A DNA stretch of 64,000 bases from an uncultured Carboxylicivirga sp. (GTDB lineage Bacteria > Bacteroidota > Bacteroidia > Bacteroidales > Marinilabiliaceae), in assembly GCF_963668385.1 (NCBI RefSeq), contig NZ_OY764327.1, positions 3,382,501 through 3,446,500 of the forward strand. The letters are read 5' to 3'. The notes under the pieces are model-generated. The model had not been told where the DNA came from, ran no database searches, and saw only the letters and a program-made list of their open reading frames with translations. A program made the position numbers and the translations under genes. Below are positions 42,747 to 51,281 of the stretch, in pieces. Each line of letters opens with the position of its first letter. The first letter of the stretch is position 1.

Positions 42747-43694
42747 TTATTTTAGGTAATGTTTGGTTAAAAGTTCTACATTTTTAATAACCATATCACT
42801 CAATTCAGGAGGAGAAAGAATTTCTACCTTATCCTCCATACTTAATGTCCATTTGCTAAACGATACCAGATCGGAATTAGCAAATCGCATCATGTAATGG
42901 TTGCCTTCTTTGGTTTCTTCCACCAAACCAAACCAATATTTCGATGAGGCCAGTTTTTCGACAATACTTTCATGAATTTTTAATTCGATGGAATATAAGT
43001 CCGTTTCTTTGGTCATCTGTTCGAAATATTCATTCAACGACAGATGATTCTTTTCGTCATACTTTTCAGTTAGAATGGTTAATGACGAAATCCGATCAAG
43101 TCTGAAATCACGATAATCATTACGTAATCGACAATAGGCTATCAAATGCCATCGCATATCATAGTTACATAAACTGACGGGCTCAATGGTTCGTTGGCTG
43201 TGTTCTCCATTGTAATTGGCAGTGTAATCAATTATTAATAGTTGTTTGTTTGCCAGGGCTATCTGTATCTCATGTAAAAACAGGTTTTGCTTACAATCAG
43301 CACTTCCATGATTAAAAACGGTGATTTTATCAGATAAAATATTGAGATGATCTTTATCGTTTTGCTTCAATACCGACTTTACTTTAAATAAAGCACTTTC
43401 GAACGATGCCGCTATGTTGGCATCCGATAACTTACCAACTAGTTTCTCGGCCAGTAAAAATGCAGAAGCTTCTTCGTTGGTAAACATGATGGGAGGCAAA
43501 TGAAATCCCGGATTGATAAAGTAACCAACCCCGGCTTCGGCTCCAATAGGTATGCCGGCTTCTTCTAAAGACCTGATGTCGCGATAAACCGTTCGCAGGC
43601 TAATCTCAAATCGATCGGCAATTTCTTTAGCAGTAACTACATTTTTGCTCTGAAGCTGTATTAATATGGCGCTTAGGCGGTCAATACGATTCAC
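42747..43694 (-). CDS. YafY-type HTH-WYL transcriptional regulator
   Basis: 315 residues from a GTG start; homologues begin with the same NRIDRLSAIL. N-terminal winged HTH (about 1-60: VTAKEIADRFEISLRTVYRDIRSLEEAG), then a WYL domain (about 135-225) where the block reads WHLIAYCRLRNDYRDFRLDRISS, and a WCX domain at the end. WYL proteins sense ligands such as nucleotides and regulate stress, defence or metabolism genes. The gene follows DUF3795 by 2 bp, forming an operon with it and probably with the GyrI-like gene. Confidence 0.9.
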   Translation of the reverse strand: MNRIDRLSAILIQLQSKNVVTAKEIADRFEISLRTVYRDIRSLEEAGIPIGAEAGVGYFINPGFHLPPIMFTNEEASAFLLAEKLVGKLSDANIAASFESALFKVKSVLKQNDKDHLNILSDKITVFNHGSADCKQNLFLHEIQIALANKQLLIIDYTANYNGEHSQRTIEPVSLCNYDMRWHLIAYCRLRNDYRDFRLDRISSLTILTEKYDEKNHLSLNEYFEQMTKETDLYSIELKIHESIVEKLASSKYWFGLVEETKEGNHYMMRFANSDLVSFSKWTLSMEDKVEILSPPELSDMVIKNVELLTKHYLK

Positions 43695-43696
43695 TT

Positions 43697-44062
43697 CTAA
43701 ATGGTTTGTTTGGTTTTGATAGACATCTGATTTAAACTCACCATTTTTTCAGCATATTGTAATTCACTCGTACTGTTAATGTATTGCAGACTGGCAATGC
43801 GATCGGTTTTGAAAATAAACTTGAAAACTTTACCTATTGCGTTATTTAGTTTTTTGCAGTCTGCCGGAGTTGTAATGGTACAATGCGAGCAATTGGTAAA
43901 GTTGTTTTCGATGTTGCAGGTGCGTATTTTACACCAGCTTGCTTTTTTGTTGCCTGCACATCCGGGGCATTTGCCATTTTTATATTTTGAGCAGGTGCCA
44001 CAATATAAGCCACAGTAGGCTACTAGTTCAGGGGTGTTAACAATTGGTTTGTCTGTTTTCAT
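43697..44062 (-). CDS. DUF3795 cysteine-rich protein
   Basis: 121 residues. The first 65 contain many cysteines in paired spacing: YCGLYCGTCSKYKNGKCPGC, then WCKIRTC and NCSHC, which is the DUF3795 layout and suggests zinc or Fe-S binding. The remainder is helical. Function unknown. Its stop is 2 bp before the WYL regulator start, and a 10-bp hairpin lies between it and the GyrI-like gene upstream. DUF3795 next to YafY-type regulators is a common pairing in Bacteroidota as I recall. Confidence 0.85.
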   Translation of the reverse strand: MKTDKPIVNTPELVAYCGLYCGTCSKYKNGKCPGCAGNKKASWCKIRTCNIENNFTNCSHCTITTPADCKKLNNAIGKVFKFIFKTDRIASLQYINSTSELQYAEKMVSLNQMSIKTKQTI

Positions 44063-44078
44063 TTTAGTCGGGATTAAA

Positions 44079-44109
44079 AGCCGAACGGCTCAGGTCAAAC
44101 CGTTCGACT
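44079..44109 (-). terminator. Hairpin between the GyrI-like and DUF3795 genes
   Basis: On the minus strand AGTCGAACGG pairs with CCGTTCGGCT (10 bp, one G-T pair, 11-nt loop) and is followed by TTTTAAT. It could terminate the GyrI-like transcript or attenuate reading into DUF3795 and the WYL regulator. A smaller alternative pairing (AGCC/GGCT) is mutually exclusive with it. Confidence 0.55.
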
Positions 44110-44126
44110 CTATAAAAGTAATTAAA

Positions 44127-44579
44127 TTAGAGTACCTCCACTTGTATTTCAGTTGTACATTTGCTCTGATCTTCAAAATCGCAATGATGATACACTTCGC
44201 GACATTGTCCCGATGGCTTAAAACCTTGTTGCGCCAGTTCGCCAAATAGTTTCTCATAGGCTGCACCTAACTCACTCCACGGCCCATGATGCAACTCAGT
44301 AACGCATTTAAAGGCATCTAATTCTTTAAACGATATCTGTTCATTTTCCTTACCTGCTTTTGCTACGGGAACACAAATATCAAGGTTGAATTCAGAATCC
44401 ATCTGTCCGTCGCAATCGATGTAATGCCAAATTTGTGGAGCTGTAGGCTGGATGTTTTGCTTTTGAATTTCTTCCATTATCATATTCGGAATTACTCCAA
44501 CGGCATTGCTAATGGTTGATAATGATGTTTTGATGCTGTGAACAGCTACTGTTGTGGGTGCTACATTTTTTGTTTCCAT
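44127..44579 (-). CDS. GyrI-like effector-binding domain protein
   Basis: 150 residues forming a stand-alone GyrI/AraC-effector-binding (SRPBCC-unrelated SOUL/BacRBD-like) domain: VAVHSIKTSLSTISNAVG, an IWHYIDCDG strand region, FNLDICVPV, and the FKCVTELHHGPWSELGAAYEKLF motif typical of the family. Such domains bind small hydrophobic molecules; free-standing ones occur with regulators. It lies upstream of DUF3795 and the WYL regulator on the same strand, separated by a hairpin. No HTH is present in it. Confidence 0.83.
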   Translation of the reverse strand: METKNVAPTTVAVHSIKTSLSTISNAVGVIPNMIMEEIQKQNIQPTAPQIWHYIDCDGQMDSEFNLDICVPVAKAGKENEQISFKELDAFKCVTELHHGPWSELGAAYEKLFGELAQQGFKPSGQCREVYHHCDFEDQSKCTTEIQVEVL

Positions 44580-44703
44580 ATTTTGTTTGTTTTAGATTGA
44601 TAATGCAAAGAAAAGTGGAGGTAGTGACAACAGTATGTCAGTAGTGTTTATTTTAATAATGAAAACTTCCTTTATATGGATGAAAATTTAATTAGAAAAG
44701 TAA

Positions 44704-46377
44704 TTAAAAAGGAGCAGGAGAGGAGAAGGATATTCTTTTTTCGGTTTGTGGATGTGTGATTTCAAGCCAATCGGCATGAAGGTACAAGCGATTAGAAGCC
44801 TGTCCGTATAAAGCATCTCCTACAATAGGACAATTTAATCCTTCGAAATGTGCCGCATGAACCCGTAGTTGGTGGGTACGACCTGTTACCGGATAAAAAT
44901 AAACACGAGTATTTCCGTTTTTACGATTAATGACTTGCCAATGGGTACGTGCTGATTTGCCATACTCGTAACATACTAACTGTTGTGGACGGTTATCTAA
45001 ATCAACACGTAAGGGTAAATCAATGGTTCCATTGTCTTTTTCAATGATTCCATCAAGAAGGGCGACATAACGCTTTTGGGTAGTACGTTTTATAAACTGG
45101 CTTTGAAGAGCCTTGTGGGTTTGCGAATCTTTGGCAATCAATAGAAGGCCGGAAGTAGCCATATCCAATCGATGAACCAATAGTGGTCCTTCTGCCTCGG
45201 GACGCATTTGTTTAATGCGTTGATATACCGAATCGGATATTTCTTTTCCGGGTACCGACAGAAATTGTTCGGGTTTGTTAACGACCATCAACCATTGATC
45301 TTCAAAAATAATTTCGAGATCATCGGGTGCTTTCATCAGACTGGCCATTGGATCGTCAGCCACATTAAAATGCTTAAGCATATGTTGCATAATGGGGACG
45401 CATTTACTTCGGCAGGGAGGGTAAAAATGTTTGTGTTTTCGAACCTCTGATTTGGGCGATTTTCCCCACCAGAACTCAGCTAAGGCAATGGGTTTTAACT
45501 GATGTTGAAACGCAAATTGCAAAAGTTTAGGGCCAGCGCAATCGCCCGCTCCGGCAGGCGGAAATTCTTCACCCATATTATGAAATATATCGGTAACCGT
45601 AATGCGTTCTTCTTTGCTGTTTAATAATTGAAAATGATGAAATATATCGCGTTGTAGCTGTGCCGATTTATTTTTTCGAAGCAGTTTAAGTTCCTCGATG
45701 GGCGCAATAAGCTGGTGAATCTGTTTTTCGATAGATTCAACGATACTTTTTTGCTCAGCCATTGCTTTTTTAAATGCAATTTTCTCAAGTTGACTGGCTC
45801 TGTTTAATTCATCAAGATATTGCTCCAGTTCTTTACCCTCCTTGGTATCCTGGGCATTAATGCGTTGTGTTTTACGTAGAGTCTTGTTGTTTTTCAATCG
45901 GTTTTTCCAGCTGGTTTGTAGGATATCGAACTCCGTTTTGGCCAGTTTAAGTTCGTTTTTTGCCGTGCTTAGCTCTATACTATTTTCGAGTTGATTGATT
46001 TTAGTATTTATCTGGCTCAGGTTTTGTTCTCCAATTTTAAAAAAGCCCTGAGGATTTAATAAATCATAAACCGGAGGAACAAAACCCGTATAGTTGTTGC
46101 AACCATCAATTGCTCCCGAAAAACCGGATAAGTATCCAACATTATTTTCAGAATCTTGCACTACCAATACCCCAAACATTTTTCCAACAGAAGCTTCATT
46201 ATCCGTTAAACCAAATATCTGATTCCATCCTGATTGTTGACTGAGATTTTTCATGAGTTCCAGAGCTGCCAAACGGCACAACTGATGAGGTTCGTTGGTA
46301 AACGGAAAAGGAAATTGATCAGGAAGATCTATTTTACTTATATCTGCTTGAAATTGTTTGAAAAGATTCGAATGCAC
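44704..46377 (-). CDS. RluA-family pseudouridine synthase with long N-terminal extension
   Basis: 557 residues from GTG 46377. The C-terminal third (about 355-557) is an RluA-type pseudouridine synthase with the catalytic Asp in HRLDMATSGLLLIAKD, plus GRTHQLRVHAAH and PIVGDALYG. The N-terminal 350 residues hold a domain of unknown role followed by a coiled coil (about 125-240, many Lys/Glu/Gln) and a Cys-containing linker (PPCRSKCVPIMQ). Proteins with this extension are known from Bacteroidota and gamma-proteobacteria as tRNA/rRNA pseudouridine synthases; the modified site cannot be inferred. The gene appears to be monocistronic, with a possible TATTTTTG box upstream on the minus strand (46398-46405). 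Confidence 0.88.
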   Translation of the reverse strand: MHSNLFKQFQADISKIDLPDQFPFPFTNEPHQLCRLAALELMKNLSQQSGWNQIFGLTDNEASVGKMFGVLVVQDSENNVGYLSGFSGAIDGCNNYTGFVPPVYDLLNPQGFFKIGEQNLSQINTKINQLENSIELSTAKNELKLAKTEFDILQTSWKNRLKNNKTLRKTQRINAQDTKEGKELEQYLDELNRASQLEKIAFKKAMAEQKSIVESIEKQIHQLIAPIEELKLLRKNKSAQLQRDIFHHFQLLNSKEERITVTDIFHNMGEEFPPAGAGDCAGPKLLQFAFQHQLKPIALAEFWWGKSPKSEVRKHKHFYPPCRSKCVPIMQHMLKHFNVADDPMASLMKAPDDLEIIFEDQWLMVVNKPEQFLSVPGKEISDSVYQRIKQMRPEAEGPLLVHRLDMATSGLLLIAKDSQTHKALQSQFIKRTTQKRYVALLDGIIEKDNGTIDLPLRVDLDNRPQQLVCYEYGKSARTHWQVINRKNGNTRVYFYPVTGRTHQLRVHAAHFEGLNCPIVGDALYGQASNRLYLHADWLEITHPQTEKRISFSSPAPF

Positions 46378-46630
46378 CGTGTTGATTTTACTAAGCGCAA
46401 AAATACAGATTTTTTATCTATCGATATTCTTTAGTATTACAATGTATTGTTGTAGTAAGAAGGGATAGATACATAGGAAGAATAGGAAGATGAACGAGGT
46501 AATTAATCATTAGAGGTTATAAGGTGTACATGTTTATTTGATGTATTATTAGGGTTTGTTGCATTTTATAAGTATTGAGTATTTGTAACCAATTAACCAC
46601 TCATACTCCAATATTTGCTACTTTTGAAAA

Positions 46631-47467
46631 ATGACGGATGGTATTCAAATATTTAATTTCAAGAAACTACCCATTGAAATAGAAGTTAAGGACTTGAAGT
46701 TTGTTAAAGAACTTCCTGAATTACTGGGGCGGCCTCATAAAGCTACATTTTTTCAAATTGTTTGGCTCACAACAGGTGAGGCTGTTTTTAATATCGATTT
46801 TAAGGAAATAACAATAAAAGAAAACGAGCTTTTAATAATTACTCCCGGGCAGGTGTGTGCGTTTGATGTACATTCGGATTACACCGGTAAACTGATATTA
46901 TTTACCAATTCATTCTTTAGCATTAGCGAAATGGATGCTAATTTTATGTACACCTCCGAGATTTTTAACCCCGTTCGTCGCAACAAAGTAATTTCTCTTT
47001 GCCCAATATTAATTAGTGATTTAACCGACTTACTTGAAAATGAACTGAAGCAAGGAGATAAAAACTATCAGTTGGAAATTGCCCAAAGTTATCTGCGCAT
47101 TATTCTGTTTGAATCGGAAAGACAGTTTTCGAAAACTACCAATATACCAGTCAATAATGTGGCTCGCCTCTTTTACAATGCTGTGGAACATCATTATAAA
47201 GAAAATAAGAATACCGAATTCTATGTTGATCTTTTAAATGTGAACGAAAAAGTATTATCGAGAGAAGTAAAAGCCATTATCGGAAAAACACCCAAAGTGT
47301 ATATTGATTCTCGAACTATTTTAGAGGCTAAGCGCTTATTGATATACAGTAATTTTAGTATTAAAGAAGTTGGGTATGATCTTGGTTTTGAAGAGCCTTC
47401 ATATTTTAATAAGTACTTTAAAAAACATACAAAGCTAACCCCCGTGGAATTCCGGAAAGAGCATTGA
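46631..47467 (+). CDS. AraC-family transcriptional regulator
   Basis: 278 residues: N-terminal cupin-like sensing domain (IVWLTTGEAVFNIDF, LLIITPGQVCAFDV) and C-terminal double HTH (about 180-278) ending in FSIKEVGYDLGFEEPSYFNKYFKKHTKLTPVEFR. It probably activates or represses the SDR oxidoreductase gene 114 bp downstream, the usual arrangement for this regulator type with YwnB-like reductases. A TACTTTTG box at 46619-46626 lies too close to the ATG to be its own promoter unless the mRNA is leaderless or starts later. Confidence 0.9.
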   Translation: MTDGIQIFNFKKLPIEIEVKDLKFVKELPELLGRPHKATFFQIVWLTTGEAVFNIDFKEITIKENELLIITPGQVCAFDVHSDYTGKLILFTNSFFSISEMDANFMYTSEIFNPVRRNKVISLCPILISDLTDLLENELKQGDKNYQLEIAQSYLRIILFESERQFSKTTNIPVNNVARLFYNAVEHHYKENKNTEFYVDLLNVNEKVLSREVKAIIGKTPKVYIDSRTILEAKRLLIYSNFSIKEVGYDLGFEEPSYFNKYFKKHTKLTPVEFRKEH

Positions 47468-47581
47468 AAATTAGGGACGGCGGAGATTTACCATTTTCTG
47501 CCGGATATGTATTATCAATACACTGTTACAAGCCTGTACTTTTACATCATCAAAATATTAGAAATAATAAAACGTACAGAT

Positions 47582-48232
47582 ATGAAAAAAGTAGTATTAA
47601 TAGGAGCAAGTGGATTTATTGGTTCAGCTCTTTTAAACGAAGCATTAAACAGAGGTATTCAGATAGTTGCAGTAGTTCGTAACCCTGAAAAAATTAAAAT
47701 CGCAAATGCCAACCTTCAGGTTGTTAAGGCTGATGTTTCAGATGCTGATGCAGTTTCTGAAATAGCCAAAGATGCCGATGCTGTTATCAGTGCTTATAAC
47801 CCTGGCTGGGCCAATGCTAATATTTACGATGAAATATTAACAACATATCCGGCAATTTTACAAGGGGTTAAAAAGGCAGGAGTAAAACGTTTTCTTATTG
47901 TGGGTGGAGCCGGAACTTTATTTGTAGCTCCTGGTTTGCGTGTAGTTGATTCTGGTGCTATACCCGAAGAAATTATGGGGGGAGTAAAATCGCTTGGTGA
48001 GTTTTATTTGAATACTCTAACACAAGAGAAAGACATTGATTGGGTATTCTTTTCGCCAGCCGGAACCATTGAGCCGGGCGAACGCACTGGCGAGTATCGT
48101 TTGGGTAAAGATGATTTAATTGTAAACGATAACGGTGAGAGTAAAATATCGGTTCAGGATTATGCAAAAGCCATGATTGACGAATTGGAAACTCCAGCAC
48201 ATCACCACGAACGTTTTACAATAGGATATTAA
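47582..48232 (+). CDS. NAD(P)H-binding SDR protein (YwnB-like)
   Basis: 216 residues from ATG 47582; a reading from 47507 would add 25 unlikely residues. Rossmann motif LIGASGFIGSALL at the start, ADAVISAYNPGW, RFLIVGGAGTLFVAPG and FFSPAGTIEPGERTG. These are features of the atypical SDR/NmrA-like group of small NAD(P)H-dependent reductases related to B. subtilis YwnB, often induced by quinones or oxidative stress. It is probably regulated by the AraC protein encoded upstream. It ends before a hairpin terminator. Confidence 0.87.
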   Translation: MKKVVLIGASGFIGSALLNEALNRGIQIVAVVRNPEKIKIANANLQVVKADVSDADAVSEIAKDADAVISAYNPGWANANIYDEILTTYPAILQGVKKAGVKRFLIVGGAGTLFVAPGLRVVDSGAIPEEIMGGVKSLGEFYLNTLTQEKDIDWVFFSPAGTIEPGERTGEYRLGKDDLIVNDNGESKISVQDYAKAMIDELETPAHHHERFTIGY

Positions 48233-48282
48233 TGTGTATAAGTCTACTAAGACACATTTATTAGAGTTGAGTAGATAGAAAT

Positions 48283-48316
48283 CTCCTGGTTGAAAGTAAT
48301 TAGCCAGGAGTTTTTT
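48283..48316 (+). terminator. Terminator of the AraC/SDR transcript
   Basis: CTCCTGG / CCAGGAG stem, extended by a T-A pair, with a loop of about 12 nt and six Ts, 50 bp past the SDR stop. Confidence 0.8.
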
Positions 48317-48400
48317 ATGTTTCATCTTATTAACAACCTCACTCAGGTTATTTTTTGCTTTTTTATCGATTTGTAAAAATCGGTATCGCCTTTTTTAGAA

Positions 48401-48913
48401 TTATCTTGGTTTAAGAAAAATACGCTCACGGTCGCTATCAATGCTAAGAATTGTAACTTCTAACTGATCGCCTTTGCTTAGTTTTTCTATTTCTAAATTT
48501 TCAGAAATATCCATAGGAAAGATATGACCTTTTACACCATCGTTTAATATTACAAAAATACCAATATTAGTAATGGATTCGATTGTTCCGGTAAGTGTAT
48601 CCATAACTTTATATTTCGATGCAAACTGTTCCCATGGATTGGGCTGACATCGTTTTAAGCTTAACGAGAGAGTTTTTCTTGTGTTATTAAAATCGAGCAC
48701 ATATACTTCGATAGGGTCACCAACACTTAATAATTTCGAAGGGTGGATGTTATGAGTTAACCAACTCATTTCCGAAACCATGATAAGGCCTTTTATACCA
48801 TTCTCAACTTCTACCAAGCAACCATAATCGCGAATATCAGTGACGATACCGTTAATTCGATCGCCTTCTGAAAAAATTAGTGTGTTATCTTTTGGCGTAT
48901 TTTCCGATTTCAT
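48401..48913 (-). CDS. Two-repeat S1 RNA-binding protein (mini-S1)
   Basis: 170 residues from ATG 48913. A longer reading from 49009 is rejected because a -7 box lies inside it. Two S1 OB folds: repeat 1 (about 15-95: GIVTDIRDYGCLVEV, GLIMVSEMSW, then LSLSLKRCQPNPWEQF) and repeat 2 (about 103-170: GTIESITNIGIFVIL, GHIFPMDIS, RIFLKPR). The first repeat and its NPWEQF linker closely resemble central repeats of ribosomal protein S1, so this looks like a shortened S1 paralogue that binds RNA or the ribosome. Its role is unknown. Confidence 0.85.
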   Translation of the reverse strand: MKSENTPKDNTLIFSEGDRINGIVTDIRDYGCLVEVENGIKGLIMVSEMSWLTHNIHPSKLLSVGDPIEVYVLDFNNTRKTLSLSLKRCQPNPWEQFASKYKVMDTLTGTIESITNIGIFVILNDGVKGHIFPMDISENLEIEKLSKGDQLEVTILSIDSDRERIFLKPR

Positions 48914-48979
48914 GTTATGTATTATTAATTCACAGTTCTTTAAAACCACATGGTTTACATCTTGTATATAAAAAGCTCG

Positions 48980-48987
48980 CAAAGATA
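48980..48987 (-). promoter_or_regulatory. Possible -7 box of the mini-S1 gene
   Basis: TATCTTTG on the minus strand fits TAnnTTTG, 67 bp upstream of ATG 48913, and helps decide that start over the upstream one at 49009. No clear -33 element. Confidence 0.45.
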
Positions 48988-49166
48988 GAAGAGTATAGGT
49001 AAATGCCATATGTTATTGTATGGCTATTGATGAGGTACATTTGTATGATTAACTGGTTTAATCTGGAATGAATTTAATGAGCCTTCAACCAACAAAGCAA
49101 AAAACATGCTTAGTTAAAAGGTTAAAATTGTTTTATGTATTTACTTTGCCAAGTATTTAAATATTG

Positions 49167-49445
49167 ATGATACCAATGGAATGTAGATCGAATTGTGGAG
49201 CGTGTTGTATTGTGCCCAGTATATCGTCACCTATTCCGGGTATGCCACAGGGCAAGCCGGCAGGGGTAAGGTGTGTGAATTTACGCAACGATTTTTCTTG
49301 TGGTATATTTGGTCATCCCAATCGTCCGAAAGTATGTGGGGGATTTACCCCGGAATCGTTAATTTGTGGGCAAACACAGGATGATGCTTTTAAGGTATTG
49401 TCCGATTTAGAAGGTATTAATGTAATACCTTCCGATTTTATATAA
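49167..49445 (+). CDS. YkgJ-family cysteine-cluster protein
   Basis: 92 residues from ATG 49167. Eight cysteines: CRSNCGACC near the N-terminus, then CVNL, FSCGIF, KVCGGF and LICGQ, the YkgJ pattern (CxxxCGxCC ... C ... PxxC) proposed to bind zinc or iron. Function unknown; relatives include E. coli YkgJ. It is convergent with the ferredoxin-nitroreductase gene, and the two coding ends overlap by 8 bp (49438-49445). Confidence 0.85.
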   Translation: MIPMECRSNCGACCIVPSISSPIPGMPQGKPAGVRCVNLRNDFSCGIFGHPNRPKVCGGFTPESLICGQTQDDAFKVLSDLEGINVIPSDFI

Positions 49446-50268
49446 ATTGAACTTTAGGCTCTGGTCGATCTATTCTATTAATGTACTTTGTTTGAGGATA
49501 ACCAATTAACAAAGCTCCGTATATACCATGATGATCAGGTATATTCACCCTTTGTCTCAGTTCTTTATTTCGTTTTGCAGCATTAATAATGTAACCGTTT
49601 GTACAGGTTGCCAAATCTAATGTTTGAGCATAAAGCATGGCCATACCTAACCAAATGTTAGCATCACTTTCGGGCATGTTAGTGGGTGTTTTTTTTGCAT
49701 GAACCAGGATTAATGCCGGAGCGTTGTAACAAATCATATTGGGATAAAAAGCTGCCTTACGCATAAATTTGGTTTTCGAAGCATACATTTCATTATAGAT
49801 TGTCGATCCCATAAAAGCTTTTATCAATGGTTTGGTAAACCAATTAACACCGTGTTTAAACGTATTTGTTAATGTGGAAATAGTTAGGTCATTTACTGCT
49901 TTTAATGTGTTTTTGTCTTCGATAATGGTAAACTCCAGAGCTCTGGTATTACTGGCACTTGGACTAAACTTCATATGGTTAACAAACTCAATTAAGCTGT
50001 TTTTTTCTATTTTCTGATCTTTAAAAATCCGAACACTTCTACGTTGCTGAAGTAGGGTTTCAAAATCAAATGGTTGAACAGCATTCTTAATTGTAGGGCC
50101 GAGTATTTCTGCATCGGTATGCTCATCTCGAACCGGACAAACAGCCAGACACTGATAGCACTCAATACAGTTATTATTAATGGTTTTTTTATCTATATCG
50201 ATAGATAATGTCGGACATATCTTTTCGCATAGTTTACAATCGGTACAGTTATGAGGAATGCTAATCAT
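49438..50268 (-). CDS. Ferredoxin-nitroreductase fusion
   Basis: 276 residues. The N-terminal 60 residues hold two 4Fe-4S clusters (CTDCKLCEKICP and CIECYQCLAVCP). The rest is a nitroreductase fold with the FMN-binding start RRSVRIFKDQKI, SPSASNTRALEF, and a C-terminal GALLIGYP block. Such fusions use FMN and low-potential electrons to reduce nitro compounds, quinones or flavins under anaerobic conditions. It is monocistronic with a possible TATTTTTG box on the minus strand (50290-50297). The Fe-S clusters fit an anaerobic or facultative lifestyle. Confidence 0.9.
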   Translation of the reverse strand: MISIPHNCTDCKLCEKICPTLSIDIDKKTINNNCIECYQCLAVCPVRDEHTDAEILGPTIKNAVQPFDFETLLQQRRSVRIFKDQKIEKNSLIEFVNHMKFSPSASNTRALEFTIIEDKNTLKAVNDLTISTLTNTFKHGVNWFTKPLIKAFMGSTIYNEMYASKTKFMRKAAFYPNMICYNAPALILVHAKKTPTNMPESDANIWLGMAMLYAQTLDLATCTNGYIINAAKRNKELRQRVNIPDHHGIYGALLIGYPQTKYINRIDRPEPKVQFI

Positions 50269-50337
50269 CTTTTTAATTTTATTCAGCTACAAAAATAATT
50301 GAGTTAAATTAAAATCTATTGCCGAATGCATGTTTCA

Positions 50338-50355
50338 TGATAATAGTTTTTATCA
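50338..50355. promoter_or_regulatory. Inverted repeat TGATAA-N6-TTATCA
   Basis: A symmetric 18-bp element between the nitroreductase (minus) and PlsC (plus) genes, with the half-site spacing of CRP/FNR-family sites. A TATTTTTG box for the plus strand follows at 50362-50369. Possible redox-responsive operator; unproven. Confidence 0.4.
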
Positions 50356-50427
50356 AATTTTTATTTTTGTTGTCGAATTAACAACCGTCTTTGGCTGATT
50401 TCATAGAATAAATTGTAATACAGAGTA

Positions 50428-51156
50428 ATGAAGAAAATAGGTTATTGGCTATATCAACCATATAAGTTTGTAATTTTTATTCCATTGTTTTTTGTGTTTA
50501 GTGTGCTGTTTTCGTTTTTAGCGGCCACGTTTTCAATTGTAATCAATCCAAAGGTAGGGAGTTTTTGGGGGGCAACATGGTCGAGGTTAACGGGATATGT
50601 CACACCAATGTTTGTAGCGGTTACGGGGCGAGAGAATATTAAAAAGAAACAATCGTATGTAATAGTGGCCAATCACCAAAGTGGTTACGATATTTTTACT
50701 TTGTATGGATGGCTGGGGATTGATTTTAGGTGGATAATGAAAAAGGAGCTGCGTAAAGCTCCTGCCATTGGATATGCGAGTTATAAAGTAGGGCATATTT
50801 TTTTAGATCGTTCGTCACCTCGGGCTGCTGTTCAATCAATTGCTGAGGCCAAACAAAAACTTATTAATGGTACTTCAGTAGTTATTTTTCCCGAAGGAAC
50901 CCGAAGTGGTTGTAATAAAATGAGCAGTTTTAAAAAGGGTGCATTTAAGCTGGCTTTTGAGTTGGAATTGCCCATTTTGCCAGTTACATTGGTAAATACT
51001 CACAAAATATATAACAAAGGACTGAATTTGTTGCCAGGTAAAGTGCAGATGCACATTCATGAACCTATCAATACATTGGAATATATGGATCGTCAGGATG
51101 AGCTTCGCGAAAAAACCAGAGATATTATAGCTTCAGCACTTCCTCCTTGCGAATAA
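50428..51156 (+). CDS. plsC: 1-acyl-glycerol-3-phosphate acyltransferase (PlsC)
   Basis: 242 residues with an N-terminal membrane helix (about 13-40). Acyltransferase motifs in order: NHQSGYD (HX4D), the GHIFLDRSS block II, FPEGTRS block III and LPILPVTLVNTH block IV. It adds the second acyl chain to lysophosphatidic acid to give phosphatidic acid at the inner membrane. The complete motif set makes it the likely housekeeping PlsC, distinct from the partial acyltransferase at the left edge. Probable promoter box TATTTTTG at 50362-50369. Confidence 0.9.
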   Translation: MKKIGYWLYQPYKFVIFIPLFFVFSVLFSFLAATFSIVINPKVGSFWGATWSRLTGYVTPMFVAVTGRENIKKKQSYVIVANHQSGYDIFTLYGWLGIDFRWIMKKELRKAPAIGYASYKVGHIFLDRSSPRAAVQSIAEAKQKLINGTSVVIFPEGTRSGCNKMSSFKKGAFKLAFELELPILPVTLVNTHKIYNKGLNLLPGKVQMHIHEPINTLEYMDRQDELREKTRDIIASALPPCE

Positions 51157-51281
51157 AGAGCTATATCAGCTTGTTTCACTAGGATAATACGTACAAGTGT
51201 TTTTCTTTTCTTAACTTTGATAAAAGAGAAGAATATTGGTTGTTGTAAGGTGTTCTTTCTGCAAATTTTAATTGTATTTGA

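Noticed and set aside
48914-49009. N-terminal extension of the mini-S1 protein
   Set aside because: A TAnnTTTG box lies within it and the extra residues are not S1-like.
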